The notes under the pieces: model-generated
Database searches by the model: none
Told to the model about the DNA's origin: nothing
What the model saw: the letters and a program-made list of their open reading frames with translations, nothing else
Translations under genes and position numbers: made by a program
Assembly (NCBI GenBank): GCA_963790715.1
Contig: CAWBPN010000008.1
Location: 6,055 to 70,054, forward strand
Direction: 5' to 3'
Length of the DNA: 64,000 nucleotides
Origin: DCFW01 sp963790715
Lineage (GTDB): Bacteria; Bacteroidota; Bacteroidia; Bacteroidales; Bacteroidaceae
Shown here: positions 18,844 through 28,468 of the stretch, in pieces
Numbering within the stretch: the stretch's first letter is position 1
Layout: each line of letters opens with the position of its first letter

Positions 18844-19647
18844 TTATTTTAAAGCATATGAATAATTCCAGATAGTAGACCATGATGGTGTACCGCCATA
18901 AGGTGAAACTTTTGCCTTAAAACTGACAACTACAGACGATTTCGACGTCTGAGTTCTTGCATAAGCTATGGCCTTTGACAAATTATAGCCGAAATAATAC
19001 ATATAAGGGCGTGAACTTGCATAACTGTATGAAATATTACCGCTCAACGGACTGACACTGTGATGGCTCAACCATACTTTCAATGTATCAGGAGTGGTTG
19101 CTGCTTTAGCCGTAGATAATCCATTGGTATATACAAAAACATTATTATAATTACCATTGCCTGTGCCTAGATAATAATTCAAGTAAACCATCAAATGATT
19201 GCCGATCATTGAAAAGCCGTTGCCGTTGCCGGTACCGACAGATATGATAGAATCATTAGCTAAACTAAAACTGTTTATCGAATCATTAGCAGCACCTTTG
19301 GTAGCCATGATCACATTATTGTTATATGAATTTTCCAAATCTGTAACGCCGGTCAATGTAATATTATACTTTCTAACTGATGACGAAGCCGTGGTGCTGT
19401 TAAGCGTATAAGAGATATAAACTATATCGCTGTCGCCGGCAGATATTGAGGTACTACTAACTGAAGACGAAGTAGGCACATACGTATTTCCATTAACATC
19501 TGTGAACACGGGTACGCTATCTGTTTTATGATAACTAACAACGGCTCTGAGACTGTTATTATTATCACTTGAATCATTACAAGAACTTAGCGAAATTGCC
19601 AATAAGCAAAGAACGCTAACAAATAAAAATCTAATTTCATTTTTCAT
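18844..19647 (-). CDS. NigD-like surface/periplasmic lipoprotein
   Basis: The protein has 267 residues. A lipoprotein signal (LCLLAISLSSC, cysteine at about 23) is followed by a Ser/Asn-rich linker and then a domain with VFTDVNGNTYVPTSS and IVYISYTLNS, reminiscent of the NigD-like N-terminal OB fold, and a beta-rich C-terminal half. NigD-like proteins are found across Bacteroidales with poorly known roles. Its place after the pectate lyase suggests it is the last gene of the utilization locus and may bind glycan at the cell surface. The domain call rests on pattern similarity and is moderate. Confidence 0.6.
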   Translation of the reverse strand: MKNEIRFLFVSVLCLLAISLSSCNDSSDNNNSLRAVVSYHKTDSVPVFTDVNGNTYVPTSSSVSSTSISAGDSDIVYISYTLNSTTASSSVRKYNITLTGVTDLENSYNNNVIMATKGAANDSINSFSLANDSIISVGTGNGNGFSMIGNHLMVYLNYYLGTGNGNYNNVFVYTNGLSTAKAATTPDTLKVWLSHHSVSPLSGNISYSYASSRPYMYYFGYNLSKAIAYARTQTSKSSVVVSFKAKVSPYGGTPSWSTIWNYSYALK

Positions 19648-19714
19648 TGTTTTTCATTTTTGTTCGTAAAACATTAAATTTTAATATATACCTATATTTA
19701 ATGAGACGATCAGT

Positions 19715-21331
19715 TTATTTCTGCCAATATGAAGGAACATAACTGCCGTCGGCAACAGCGTTCAAATAATTTTCGAGGTTCGAATAACCGTTACTTGCTA
19801 TAGCTGTCGCATCAGTGGAATCATTCTTATTAAGTCCGTGCGTATCCTCATAATCGTCAAGAATACCGTCTTTATCAGTATCGACTATTAATGTCTGCAT
19901 ACCTTCGAGTCCCAAATACGGCCAATCGGCAACACTAGGATCTTCTTTAGCCAATTTCACATCTTTCTGCGAATCTATTATTCCCATCATTTCCGGATCT
20001 TTCGTAAGACCACCATAGAACACAGGGCGAATCTTACCGGCTGCCTCGTTGAGCACGCGACTGTCCACTTCATCCAAACGCGGCAACTGCGCTCCGGCAC
20101 CTGTGCCATCAGCAGCAACTACTTTGGGATATGCCTCGTAAACGCTTTGAGTGGTAACGCCACTTGAAACGTCTTGGTTGTGTAAAGTGTATTTGGCTAA
20201 ATTCTCTGCGTTATTGCCCTCTTCTATATTAAAAGCACGGCTTTCATCACAGGTAGCGACACCGTAAAAATTATCTTTGTTAACCTTATTTAATATTCCG
20301 CTTCGCCACATAGAACCACCTTTTCCGCTAACTTCCATTACATTCCCGCTCAAATACCATTGCCCTGTATATCCATTGCCGGCCTTATATTTTGAAGCCT
20401 GAGCAAAATAGTGGTTTGATGTTACTTTATTATAAGTGGCCGGTCCGGGCTTGTAGTAATTGTTTATCATATATATGTGATCGTAAGCGCCTGAAATGTA
20501 AGGAGCATAGTTTTCCCCGCCATAGCAAGAATTCGGTTTCCCCCAGTTAAATATCACATTGTTTATCAACTCCTGATTTACAAACTCGTCATGCGCACCT
20601 ACTCTGTGCCCGCCATCACGCACACCATTTACTCGCGGAGCACGGTTATTACAGTTTGAGATAAGATTATGATGATAAGTGGAATGTTGACCTCCCCATT
20701 GAGCAGCGTATGAACGTGCACCCTTTATGTTTTTTGAATTGTAAAGTCCTTCACTGGTTATGCACCATTGTACTGTAGTTGAATCATTATCGTACATAGT
20801 CATATTTTCTTCCATCGACCATGAAAACGAACAATGATCTATAATGCAATGCTTTATATTTTCGACATCAATTGCCGGATAACTTTTATTTTCTATATCA
20901 CCAGCACGAAAGCGCAAGTATCGCAGAATAATATTATTCTTACATACATAAAAGCGATTACCTGCTATGCAAATACCTCCACCGGGAGCAGTCTGTCCTT
21001 CAATAGTGATGTTGGGATGAGTAAAAGACAACTTTGACTTAAGATATATCGTACCGCAAGTATTAAAAAGTATCGTTCGCGGGGTGTCATCTCCGGTAGT
21101 CAAAGCCCAGCGAAGCGTACCTACGCTTCCATCATCAGCTAACGATGTCACATAGTATAATTTGCTTCCACGAGAATCAACTGCACGCCCGCCTGTGGTA
21201 TATTTGCCAAATCCTTCAGCGCCGGGAAAAGCAATAAGACTTGATCCTTTTTTTGTAACACCGGCATAAGAATTAACGGTAAAACCTACCACTATCGGTA
21301 ACATCAACAAAAGGTTATAAATCTGTTTCAT
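19715..21331 (-). CDS. Secreted pectate lyase, polysaccharide lyase family 1-like
   Basis: The protein has 538 residues with a signal peptide (LLMLPIVVGFTVNSYAG) and no lipobox. The N-terminus AFPGAEGFGKYTTGGR and the parallel beta-helix region (ITIEGQTAPGGG, ILRYLRFRAGD, IIDHCSFSWSMEEN, NNRAPRVNG) are characteristic of the PL1 pectate-lyase branch common in Bacteroidota. The arginine in NRAPR is a candidate for the catalytic base. Such enzymes cleave polygalacturonate by beta-elimination with calcium. The C-terminal part carries DTDKDGILDDYEDTHG, a calcium-binding thrombospondin-type-3-like repeat. It follows susD by 169 bases containing a large inverted repeat. Specificity for pectin is inferred. 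Confidence 0.85.
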   Translation of the reverse strand: MKQIYNLLLMLPIVVGFTVNSYAGVTKKGSSLIAFPGAEGFGKYTTGGRAVDSRGSKLYYVTSLADDGSVGTLRWALTTGDDTPRTILFNTCGTIYLKSKLSFTHPNITIEGQTAPGGGICIAGNRFYVCKNNIILRYLRFRAGDIENKSYPAIDVENIKHCIIDHCSFSWSMEENMTMYDNDSTTVQWCITSEGLYNSKNIKGARSYAAQWGGQHSTYHHNLISNCNNRAPRVNGVRDGGHRVGAHDEFVNQELINNVIFNWGKPNSCYGGENYAPYISGAYDHIYMINNYYKPGPATYNKVTSNHYFAQASKYKAGNGYTGQWYLSGNVMEVSGKGGSMWRSGILNKVNKDNFYGVATCDESRAFNIEEGNNAENLAKYTLHNQDVSSGVTTQSVYEAYPKVVAADGTGAGAQLPRLDEVDSRVLNEAAGKIRPVFYGGLTKDPEMMGIIDSQKDVKLAKEDPSVADWPYLGLEGMQTLIVDTDKDGILDDYEDTHGLNKNDSTDATAIASNGYSNLENYLNAVADGSYVPSYWQK

Positions 21332-21410
21332 TTTTAAAAATATAAATTTGAAAATTAGATATATATCATAAACTATTTCAAAATGGCAGAACTGCGTCCT
21401 TTAATAAAGT

Positions 21411-21475
21411 ATTGGCTAAATATGTTAAGTCTATTATTATTTAAAATATGCACTAATTTAACATACTTAGCCAAT
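21411..21475 (-). repeat. Large inverted repeat between susD and the lyase gene
   Basis: Two 18-base arms (21411-21428 and 21458-21475; core GGCTAA-TATGTTAA) are complementary with one mismatch around a 29-base A/T-rich loop. No T-run follows on the minus strand, so it is not a normal terminator. It could stabilize the susCD mRNA end, mark an RNA cleavage site, or be an operator. Confidence 0.6.
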
Positions 21476-21500
21476 TATGTAAGTAACTATTATTATTTTC

Positions 21501-23552
21501 CTAATTTTCCAACGTAGAAACCAAAGAGTCGGAAATATTATTTGTATCCTGATAATTAAATGTTCCGGCACTACTATTAGCATCCAGCCAACCTATCGTT
21601 TGAGTGAACCAGGTGTCGTCGTTAAGAATACTTAAGGTAAAGCCCCACATATAATAACGGCTCAGCCAACTAATAGTGGCTGCTTGAGTTTTTCCACTCA
21701 CCGTGTTATTATCCATCGGAGTGCTCAAAGCTACATACTTAAAATTATTCTGATAGAAGGTGGCCAATGAACTCAACTGCGAAGAGAAACTACTTGATGT
21801 CGGATCGGCAGGAACTACTTTGCTACGCAAGGCAATTATAGGATCGGATTTCGCCGTTCCTGTGGACTGCGTCGTCAACCACACTCCCGTACGACTTGTA
21901 CCATTCAACTGATTTACACCCAATGCCGTACAAGTATTGGTGGTACTTAACTGAGGTGTACCTTGTCCTCCATCATACAACAACCAACGCTTGATATCCC
22001 AAAACCTTTTACCCTCGTATGCCAATTCTATCTGACGCTCTTTTAAACATGCGGCTATAGCTGCATTCTTATCTGTTATATTACCTAAACCATAATTATT
22101 TGCTGACGGAATGCCGACACGCGCTCTCACCTTACCGATGTATGCTAGACAATCTGGCACATCGTTTGTCGCAGCATAACACTCCGCTATGTTCAAAAGC
22201 AATTCAGCATATCTATAATCCATAATATCGGTATATGAATATGTTATATTTGTCAAGTCCGCTTTCGCATACGACATTTTACGGACAAACACTGGACTGC
22301 TGACACTATTACTTCCCGTGTAATATGAACCGTTCATCCATCTATATGCCCACACGGTATCGGTTACTGAGCCCGTACCCGAATTCCATTGGCTACCAGC
22401 AAACGCAAACGTTCGATAAAAACGTGGATCTCGATTTAGGAAAAAGGTTAAAGAACCGTTCTTTATCATCGAGTTCGCTGCTGTTGAACTACCGTCGGCC
22501 ATCGGAAAAATGTCTACCATTTCTTCTGGGACACTTATTCCTCCACTTCCGTTCTGGCTTTTCAAACGGATTGCATTTTCCCATCCATTGCTAACTTGAG
22601 AAGTCATACTCGTATTTCCGCTGCAAAGACGAATAATAAGGGCCTCCTTATTAAACGTTTTACTTCCGCCGCTACCCTGCTGGAACATGTTATCCCAGTC
22701 AGTTATTGAACTTCCGTACAAGCCATATCCGGCTGCCGTCAACTTTTTCTCTGCCTTTAAGCTCACGGCCAAGGCTTCCGTCCAACGAGGATCGGCGGTA
22801 TTGTTCCAATCCGTATTAAATATCGGACTGGCATAAGTCAACAACACACGGCTCTCTAATGCCAATGCGGCGGCACTCGTCAAACGACCGTAATCTGTAG
22901 ATACATTCGACCATTGAGCCGGAAGGTAACCGGCGGCCGTATTCAAATCTGTTAGTATTTGAGACACACACGCCGTAACACTGGCTCGCGGTAATTTTGT
23001 CGTATCACTCGCTTGAGTATACTTCGTTACCAATGGGACGCCGCCGTACATTCTCAACAAATCAAGATACTGCATAGCACGCAAAACCAACATCTGGCCC
23101 TTGGCCTGAACTATAAAGGTTGAATCCAAATTGCCTTTACCATAGGTGTCTATGTTATCCAATAGATAATTGCACTCACGGATACGTGTATAAGGTGAAT
23201 TAGCTACACTCGCAGTTATAGGTGCGCCTATATAGGTACTACAATCCGACGCTTTGCTAAGGGTATATTGATTATTTATCAATTGGGACATTCCGCCTTT
23301 TTCTTCCGTCAAGGAAGAATAACCCATATCTATACTGTACTGACCTACTAATGACTCGTCTGGACGGGTATATGAATTGAAAAATTTATAATATATATTT
23401 GAAATAAAAAGGTTCGTTTGTGTTTCTGTGGAGAAAACCTGTTGCTCCGTCGCTTGTTGGTACATTTCCTTTTCTTTCAGGAATTCATCGCTACATCCTG
23501 AAAATAAAAGCACACAAGAAACTATAATATATAATATTCTATTTGTTTTCAT
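21501..23552 (-). CDS. SusD/RagB-family glycan-binding lipoprotein
   Basis: The protein has 683 residues with a lipoprotein signal (IIVSCVLLFSGC, cysteine at 20) that should place it on the outer surface. Family features: the N-terminal FLKEKEMYQQATEQQVFST segment, the TPR-like IRECNYLLDNIDTYG and AKGQMLVLRAMQYLDLLRMYGGVPLV region, and the C-terminal RQIELAYEGKRFWDIKRWLL motif. It acts as the lid of the SusC transporter and binds the glycan. It is longer than classical SusD (about 550) and follows susC by 16 bases. Confidence 0.95.
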   Translation of the reverse strand: MKTNRILYIIVSCVLLFSGCSDEFLKEKEMYQQATEQQVFSTETQTNLFISNIYYKFFNSYTRPDESLVGQYSIDMGYSSLTEEKGGMSQLINNQYTLSKASDCSTYIGAPITASVANSPYTRIRECNYLLDNIDTYGKGNLDSTFIVQAKGQMLVLRAMQYLDLLRMYGGVPLVTKYTQASDTTKLPRASVTACVSQILTDLNTAAGYLPAQWSNVSTDYGRLTSAAALALESRVLLTYASPIFNTDWNNTADPRWTEALAVSLKAEKKLTAAGYGLYGSSITDWDNMFQQGSGGSKTFNKEALIIRLCSGNTSMTSQVSNGWENAIRLKSQNGSGGISVPEEMVDIFPMADGSSTAANSMIKNGSLTFFLNRDPRFYRTFAFAGSQWNSGTGSVTDTVWAYRWMNGSYYTGSNSVSSPVFVRKMSYAKADLTNITYSYTDIMDYRYAELLLNIAECYAATNDVPDCLAYIGKVRARVGIPSANNYGLGNITDKNAAIAACLKERQIELAYEGKRFWDIKRWLLYDGGQGTPQLSTTNTCTALGVNQLNGTSRTGVWLTTQSTGTAKSDPIIALRSKVVPADPTSSSFSSQLSSLATFYQNNFKYVALSTPMDNNTVSGKTQAATISWLSRYYMWGFTLSILNDDTWFTQTIGWLDANSSAGTFNYQDTNNISDSLVSTLEN

Positions 23553-23568
23553 GTCAACTTATTTTTAT

Positions 23569-26500
23569 TTAAAATGTTAAATTAACACCTAATGACCAGT
23601 TACGTAATACCGGATAACTGTATGAATTTGTATACATACTTCGATAATGATACGGATACGGATTATATGAAGTCCATACATTATTACCCTGCAAACTAAT
23701 ACGTGCACTTTCTATATGCAACGGTTGAGTCCACTGGTGAGGCATCACGTAACCTATACTTAAATGGTTTACCGCAAAGATTATAGACCTGCGCAATTCC
23801 CAAAAATCTGAGGCCGCATTCACTGAACCGCTGAGAACATTATCACATCCTAAATTAGGATATTTGCCATTGGGATTGGTGTTAGAGTCAAACATATCTT
23901 TAAAATAATACTCAGGCGACCATATAGGATAAGAACTGCTCTTACCCTTGATATCTACAATATCCAACATTGTATTGGCACCACCCCAGGACGTACCTAT
24001 TTGAGCACTGAAGATTAAACCATTCCACTCTAAATTTAAATTTGTGGTGAAACTATGTATGCCAAATTCTGGTTTGCCCTTATACAGTTTCGAATAATCT
24101 GCACCGGTTTCGTCAATTTGTCCGTCAGGAGATGTTACCTTGCCGTTTGTAAGCGGGCCTCCCAAATCCTGATATGCCAACATTCCAGGTTCCAATGTTG
24201 ACTTAGACGTTGCACCGAAATATTCAGGATTGCCATTTGTTCCGGCATTTGCTGTTAAATATGCCCAATAATTGTCTATATCCGTCTGATTGCGCAATAT
24301 ACCGTCATGCTTCGTAGTGCCTTTCCATACTTTAAAGCCCCATGTCGGCATGTATGCTGACGTGGTTCCGCCTACCACTATATTATTTGCAGAAGGATAT
24401 GAAGCTGCCAATGTAGGCCACCGCTTAACCTTGTCACCACCGAACAATCCGAAATTCACTCCAATACCATACTTCAAATCGCCTATATGGTCCCTCCAAT
24501 TAACAGAAATCTCATTACCCCATGTATCAATACGACCGTAATTGCTTTCTGCGACACTACCTCCTACGTAAAAAGGAATTTCTGCGGCACTTACCGTGGC
24601 TGCATTCAATATCTGACTGTTTACCTCATAATAAAAATCTAGAGTTGCACTTAAACGCCCGCGTAAAAATCGTGTATCAAATCCTAAATTGTATTTATCA
24701 TCCTTATCCCAGTGAACATTGGCATTAGGCGCCTTACCCATTACATATCCATAACCGAGTTGGCCTCCTGTTGATCCGAATTCATAACCATATGAACCGG
24801 TATAATTAAATGCTTGACGCCATTCCCATGCTGCAATATTATCACGACCTGTACGTCCCCACGAGGCACGAACCTTCAAATATTCAAACCACGGCATTGC
24901 TTTCTTAAAGAAATCCTCTTCCGACGCAACCCAACCGGCTGATACGCCAGGGAAAAATCCCCAATAATTTTGTGGAGCAAACTTGGTGGAAGCATCCGTA
25001 CGGAATAATAATTGCAATAAATATCTATCGGCATAATTATAATTGACACGACCAAAATATGACAATGTTCCCGATTCATCTTTGTCAACATAAGAATTCG
25101 TTGCATCGAATGTTCCTGCTGTTGCACTACTGCCTATATAGTTGGTCGGGGTATTATAAAGCTGTTGCTCAGAAGTATAAGAAGACTCCGTACGTTCCAT
25201 ACCTCCCATGGCTTGCAAATTATGCAATCCGAAAGAACGTTGATAATTAATAAAGAAATTAAGCTGACGATTCTCACTTAAATCGGTATCATATGTAACT
25301 CTCGAATTTTTATCAATGGTTTTGATTGTATAATCAGATGATGTCCATTCACTGTACAAATGTTTATTTGCCGTATCCATAGTCTTAATATCTGCCAGCT
25401 GATAAGGCAACGACATTTGTTCATCGTATTCCGTACTTCTGCTTATAGCATATGTTCCTTGTAAACTCAAACCTTTTACATACGGTATGGCATAAGTAAA
25501 TGAAAAATCAGCATTCCAACTATTGGTTTTATCTTGGCTTTTAGAACCGCTATTTGCCAATGCAAAATAATTCCATGCTCCAAATTCACCACTCTTATCA
25601 ATAGTTCCGTTATTTGTCATATTAGGTCCAGGAGAAGGAGAAACATAGTATTGTTGACCTCCTATTGTTGTACTCCAAGGGATATATCTCGGCATATGTG
25701 CCAAGTAAGTATAATCAGGAATACTATTCGCCTTGGAACCATAACTGCCATCACTTAGTGAAGCGACCTTTGTAAAAGTTTCAGTTACATCTCCCATATT
25801 GGCCGCTAAAGAAGCAGACAGCTTTAAGTTCGAAGTCAAATTAATATCAACACCTGAACGAAAAGTATATTTATTATAATTCTGATTACCCAAGTTTGCA
25901 CCCTGACTGTAATATGAAAGACCGGCATAATAAGTAGCCTTATCTGTTCCTCCACTTACATTTACAGACTGACGTTGAGTAAAAGCAGCCTTCCAAGCCT
26001 GTTTCAACCAATTATAATTTAAACCTTTCATCTGGTTCAACTCATCATCACTAAACATCTCGTTAGCTCTCGTTGTCTGTGAATCCGTTGATTTTACAAG
26101 ATTTGAAGCTTGCAGAAAACTATTGGCAAACAAGCCGTATTGATATGCACTCATTTCTTTGGCTTGGCCACCGGCTGCATCTAAAACACCATACAATCCA
26201 GAATATGAAATTCTTGGTACACCAGCTTGCCCTTTTTTTGTTTTCACAATAATTGCACCATTTGCAGCACGGGAACCGTATATTGCTGCACTAGCATCAC
26301 GCAACACAGTGATACTTTCAATTTCCGACGGATCAAGCATATTCAATTGCGTCAAATCAGTCAAACCCGTTGAAGGATCAACTTGGATAACATCATCAAT
26401 AACTACTAACGGAGCTGAATCATTTCCTTGTTTGGCAAAAGTAAACTGGTTAGCTTGACGAATATAGAGTGTCGATTGGTCTCCTGGACGTTGATCCCCA

Positions 26501-27042
26501 CCTGAAACGCTTAGTCCGGGAACCTGTCCTTTCAAAGCCTCAATGACATTTGAAGTAGGGATATCAGCAATATCCTTACCAGTAACTACAGCCACAGATC
26601 CGGTTAAGTCTTTCTTCTTTTGAGTACCGTAGCCCATTACGACAACTTCATTAAGAGATTGAGAATTTTCTTGCATTGTAATCTTCATTTCTCCTTGCGA
26701 AGTAGGAATAAGAACTTGCGAAACATAACCGACAAAAGAAACCGTAAATTTACTTCCTTTCGGAACAACTACGGTGAAACGCCCGTTCAGATCTGTTACA
26801 ACATTTGTATTAAGACCTTTGACTTTAATGTTGGCTCCAATAATTGGATCACCATTTTCATCGATGACTACACCACTTACCTCTTTAAAGTTCTTCGAAT
26901 CTTGCTGAATGCCCGGAACATCAGCATGAGGCTTAACTGAGCCGAACATAACCGAACTCATCATGCAAAAAAACAAACCGATAAGCGTAGCAGGACCAAG
27001 CCTTCGGACTATTTTTTTGATTCTAATATAAACCATTCCCAT
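23569..27042 (-). CDS. SusC/RagA-family TonB-dependent outer-membrane transporter
   Basis: The protein has 1157 residues. A basic N-terminus and hydrophobic stretch (ATLIGLFFCMMSSVMFG) precede a carboxypeptidase-regulatory-like domain (SGVVIDENGDPIIGANI, about 55-130), the SusC signature LNEVVVMGYGTQKKKDLTGS with the TonB-box region, a plug domain (about 155-270, with VLRDASAAIYGSRAANG), and a 22-strand barrel ending in aromatic-rich RNWSLGVNLTF. It imports oligosaccharides captured by its SusD partner using TonB energy. An alternative start 6 bases downstream is possible. No regulator (HTCS, ECF/anti-sigma or SusR) lies beside it. Confidence 0.96.
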   Translation of the reverse strand: MGMVYIRIKKIVRRLGPATLIGLFFCMMSSVMFGSVKPHADVPGIQQDSKNFKEVSGVVIDENGDPIIGANIKVKGLNTNVVTDLNGRFTVVVPKGSKFTVSFVGYVSQVLIPTSQGEMKITMQENSQSLNEVVVMGYGTQKKKDLTGSVAVVTGKDIADIPTSNVIEALKGQVPGLSVSGGDQRPGDQSTLYIRQANQFTFAKQGNDSAPLVVIDDVIQVDPSTGLTDLTQLNMLDPSEIESITVLRDASAAIYGSRAANGAIIVKTKKGQAGVPRISYSGLYGVLDAAGGQAKEMSAYQYGLFANSFLQASNLVKSTDSQTTRANEMFSDDELNQMKGLNYNWLKQAWKAAFTQRQSVNVSGGTDKATYYAGLSYYSQGANLGNQNYNKYTFRSGVDINLTSNLKLSASLAANMGDVTETFTKVASLSDGSYGSKANSIPDYTYLAHMPRYIPWSTTIGGQQYYVSPSPGPNMTNNGTIDKSGEFGAWNYFALANSGSKSQDKTNSWNADFSFTYAIPYVKGLSLQGTYAISRSTEYDEQMSLPYQLADIKTMDTANKHLYSEWTSSDYTIKTIDKNSRVTYDTDLSENRQLNFFINYQRSFGLHNLQAMGGMERTESSYTSEQQLYNTPTNYIGSSATAGTFDATNSYVDKDESGTLSYFGRVNYNYADRYLLQLLFRTDASTKFAPQNYWGFFPGVSAGWVASEEDFFKKAMPWFEYLKVRASWGRTGRDNIAAWEWRQAFNYTGSYGYEFGSTGGQLGYGYVMGKAPNANVHWDKDDKYNLGFDTRFLRGRLSATLDFYYEVNSQILNAATVSAAEIPFYVGGSVAESNYGRIDTWGNEISVNWRDHIGDLKYGIGVNFGLFGGDKVKRWPTLAASYPSANNIVVGGTTSAYMPTWGFKVWKGTTKHDGILRNQTDIDNYWAYLTANAGTNGNPEYFGATSKSTLEPGMLAYQDLGGPLTNGKVTSPDGQIDETGADYSKLYKGKPEFGIHSFTTNLNLEWNGLIFSAQIGTSWGGANTMLDIVDIKGKSSSYPIWSPEYYFKDMFDSNTNPNGKYPNLGCDNVLSGSVNAASDFWELRRSIIFAVNHLSIGYVMPHQWTQPLHIESARISLQGNNVWTSYNPYPYHYRSMYTNSYSYPVLRNWSLGVNLTF

Positions 27043-27076
27043 AGATTAAATATTATTTGTTAATCAAAGACGCTTA

Positions 27077-27187
27077 CTTCATGAACCATGAAGCAAACAA
27101 TATTTTTACTTTCTATGAGGACGAATGAACTAATATAATGTAATCACTTATATCGTTTTTTTTAAGAAATTTCTTACGCATGGTTCA
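27077..27187. promoter_or_regulatory. Inverted repeats upstream of susC
   Basis: A perfect palindromic element CTTCATG-AAC-CATGAAG (27077-27093) lies 35 bp before the susC ATG. Part of it (TGAACCATG) recurs in reverse orientation as CATGGTTCA at 27179-27187. The positions suit an operator for the polysaccharide locus, but no regulator gene is present to link to it. Confidence 0.45.
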
Positions 27188-27239
27188 CTGAATTCAGTAA
27201 ATCCCTTAATAACTAATCAAATATTTATGTTTTTATGTT

Positions 27240-28454
27240 TTAAAACATCTTACTAACGCGCTTCACTCCATCAACCAAAGCATCAATTTCACCTTTTGTA
27301 TTATAAAATGAGAAAGAAGCACGAACAGTCCCTTCTATACCCAAACGTATCATTAGTGGTTGAGCACAATGATGTCCTGTGCGCACTGCTATGCCAAAAC
27401 GATCAAGTAAAGTCCCCATATCAAGATGATGAATATTTCCAACTAAAAAAGAAATCACACTGCCTTTATGCTCAGCTTCACCAAATATACGCATGCCATC
27501 TATCTTATGCAACTGATCCATAGCATATACAGTAAGTTCGTTTTCGTAAGCAGTTATGTTATCCATGCCTATGGCGGTGACATAATCAAGGGCTTTCGCC
27601 AATCCGTTAGTACCGATATAGTCAGGCGTACCTGCTTCAAACTTCAACGGTGCATCTTCAAAAACAGTTTTTTCAAAGCTAACGGTCTTTATCATTTCAC
27701 CTCCGCCTTGATAAGGAGGTAATTGGTTGAGCCAAGATTCCTTGCCATAAAGAACACCTACGCCGGTAGGTCCATATACTTTGTGACCAGAGAAGGCATA
27801 AAAATCTGCATCCAGATCTTGCACATTTATATTAAGATGTGGTACGGATTGTGCACCGTCAATAAGTGCAGGTACATGATGTTCGTGTGCTATTGCAATA
27901 AGTTCTTTTACCGGATTAATAGTGCCCAAGACATTGGATACATGCGTAACAGCAACCAATTTTGTTTTGTCGGAAAAGAGCTTTTTATATTCATCAATCA
28001 ACAACTCGCCTTTATCATTCATCGGAATAACTTTGATTGATATGCCTTTTCGTGCTGCCAATATTTGCCAAGGAACAATATTGCTGTGATGCTCCATAAC
28101 GGAAATAATAACTTCATCCCCGGCTTGCATAAACGCTTCGCCGAAGGAATAAGCCAAAAGGTTTATTCCTTCTGTTGTGCCGCGCGTGAATATAATTTCA
28201 TTAACGGAACGTGCATTGATAAACTTACGTACGGTTTCACGAGCAGCTTCATGCAAATCAGTAGCCTGTTGCGAAAGAAAATGTACTCCTCTATGTACGT
28301 TGGCATTCACCGAATAATATTCATCCGTTATAGCATCAACCACGCAACGTGGTTTCTGGGTAGTTGCCGAATTATCAAAATATACCAATGGCTTATCATA
28401 AACCTTTCTGCTTAATATAGGAAAATCTTTTCGTATCCGTTCTACATCCAACAT
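27240..28454 (-). CDS. sufS: Cysteine desulfurase SufS
   Basis: This PLP enzyme takes sulfur from cysteine for Fe-S cluster assembly. The 404-residue length is typical of group II (SufS) desulfurases. PLP is bound by Lys225 in FSGHKVYGPTG, and the persulfide-forming cysteine is Cys363 in RTGHHCAQP. It is the last gene of sufBCDS, 14 bases after sufD. No SufE or SufU is seen in the window. Confidence 0.96.
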   Translation of the reverse strand: MLDVERIRKDFPILSRKVYDKPLVYFDNSATTQKPRCVVDAITDEYYSVNANVHRGVHFLSQQATDLHEAARETVRKFINARSVNEIIFTRGTTEGINLLAYSFGEAFMQAGDEVIISVMEHHSNIVPWQILAARKGISIKVIPMNDKGELLIDEYKKLFSDKTKLVAVTHVSNVLGTINPVKELIAIAHEHHVPALIDGAQSVPHLNINVQDLDADFYAFSGHKVYGPTGVGVLYGKESWLNQLPPYQGGGEMIKTVSFEKTVFEDAPLKFEAGTPDYIGTNGLAKALDYVTAIGMDNITAYENELTVYAMDQLHKIDGMRIFGEAEHKGSVISFLVGNIHHLDMGTLLDRFGIAVRTGHHCAQPLMIRLGIEGTVRASFSFYNTKGEIDALVDGVKRVSKMF

Positions 28455-28468
28455 TTTATATTTCCTCC

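Noticed and set aside
18844..27042. Mobile element carrying the utilization locus
   Set aside because: No integrase, transposase, tRNA-adjacent attachment repeats or composition break was seen.
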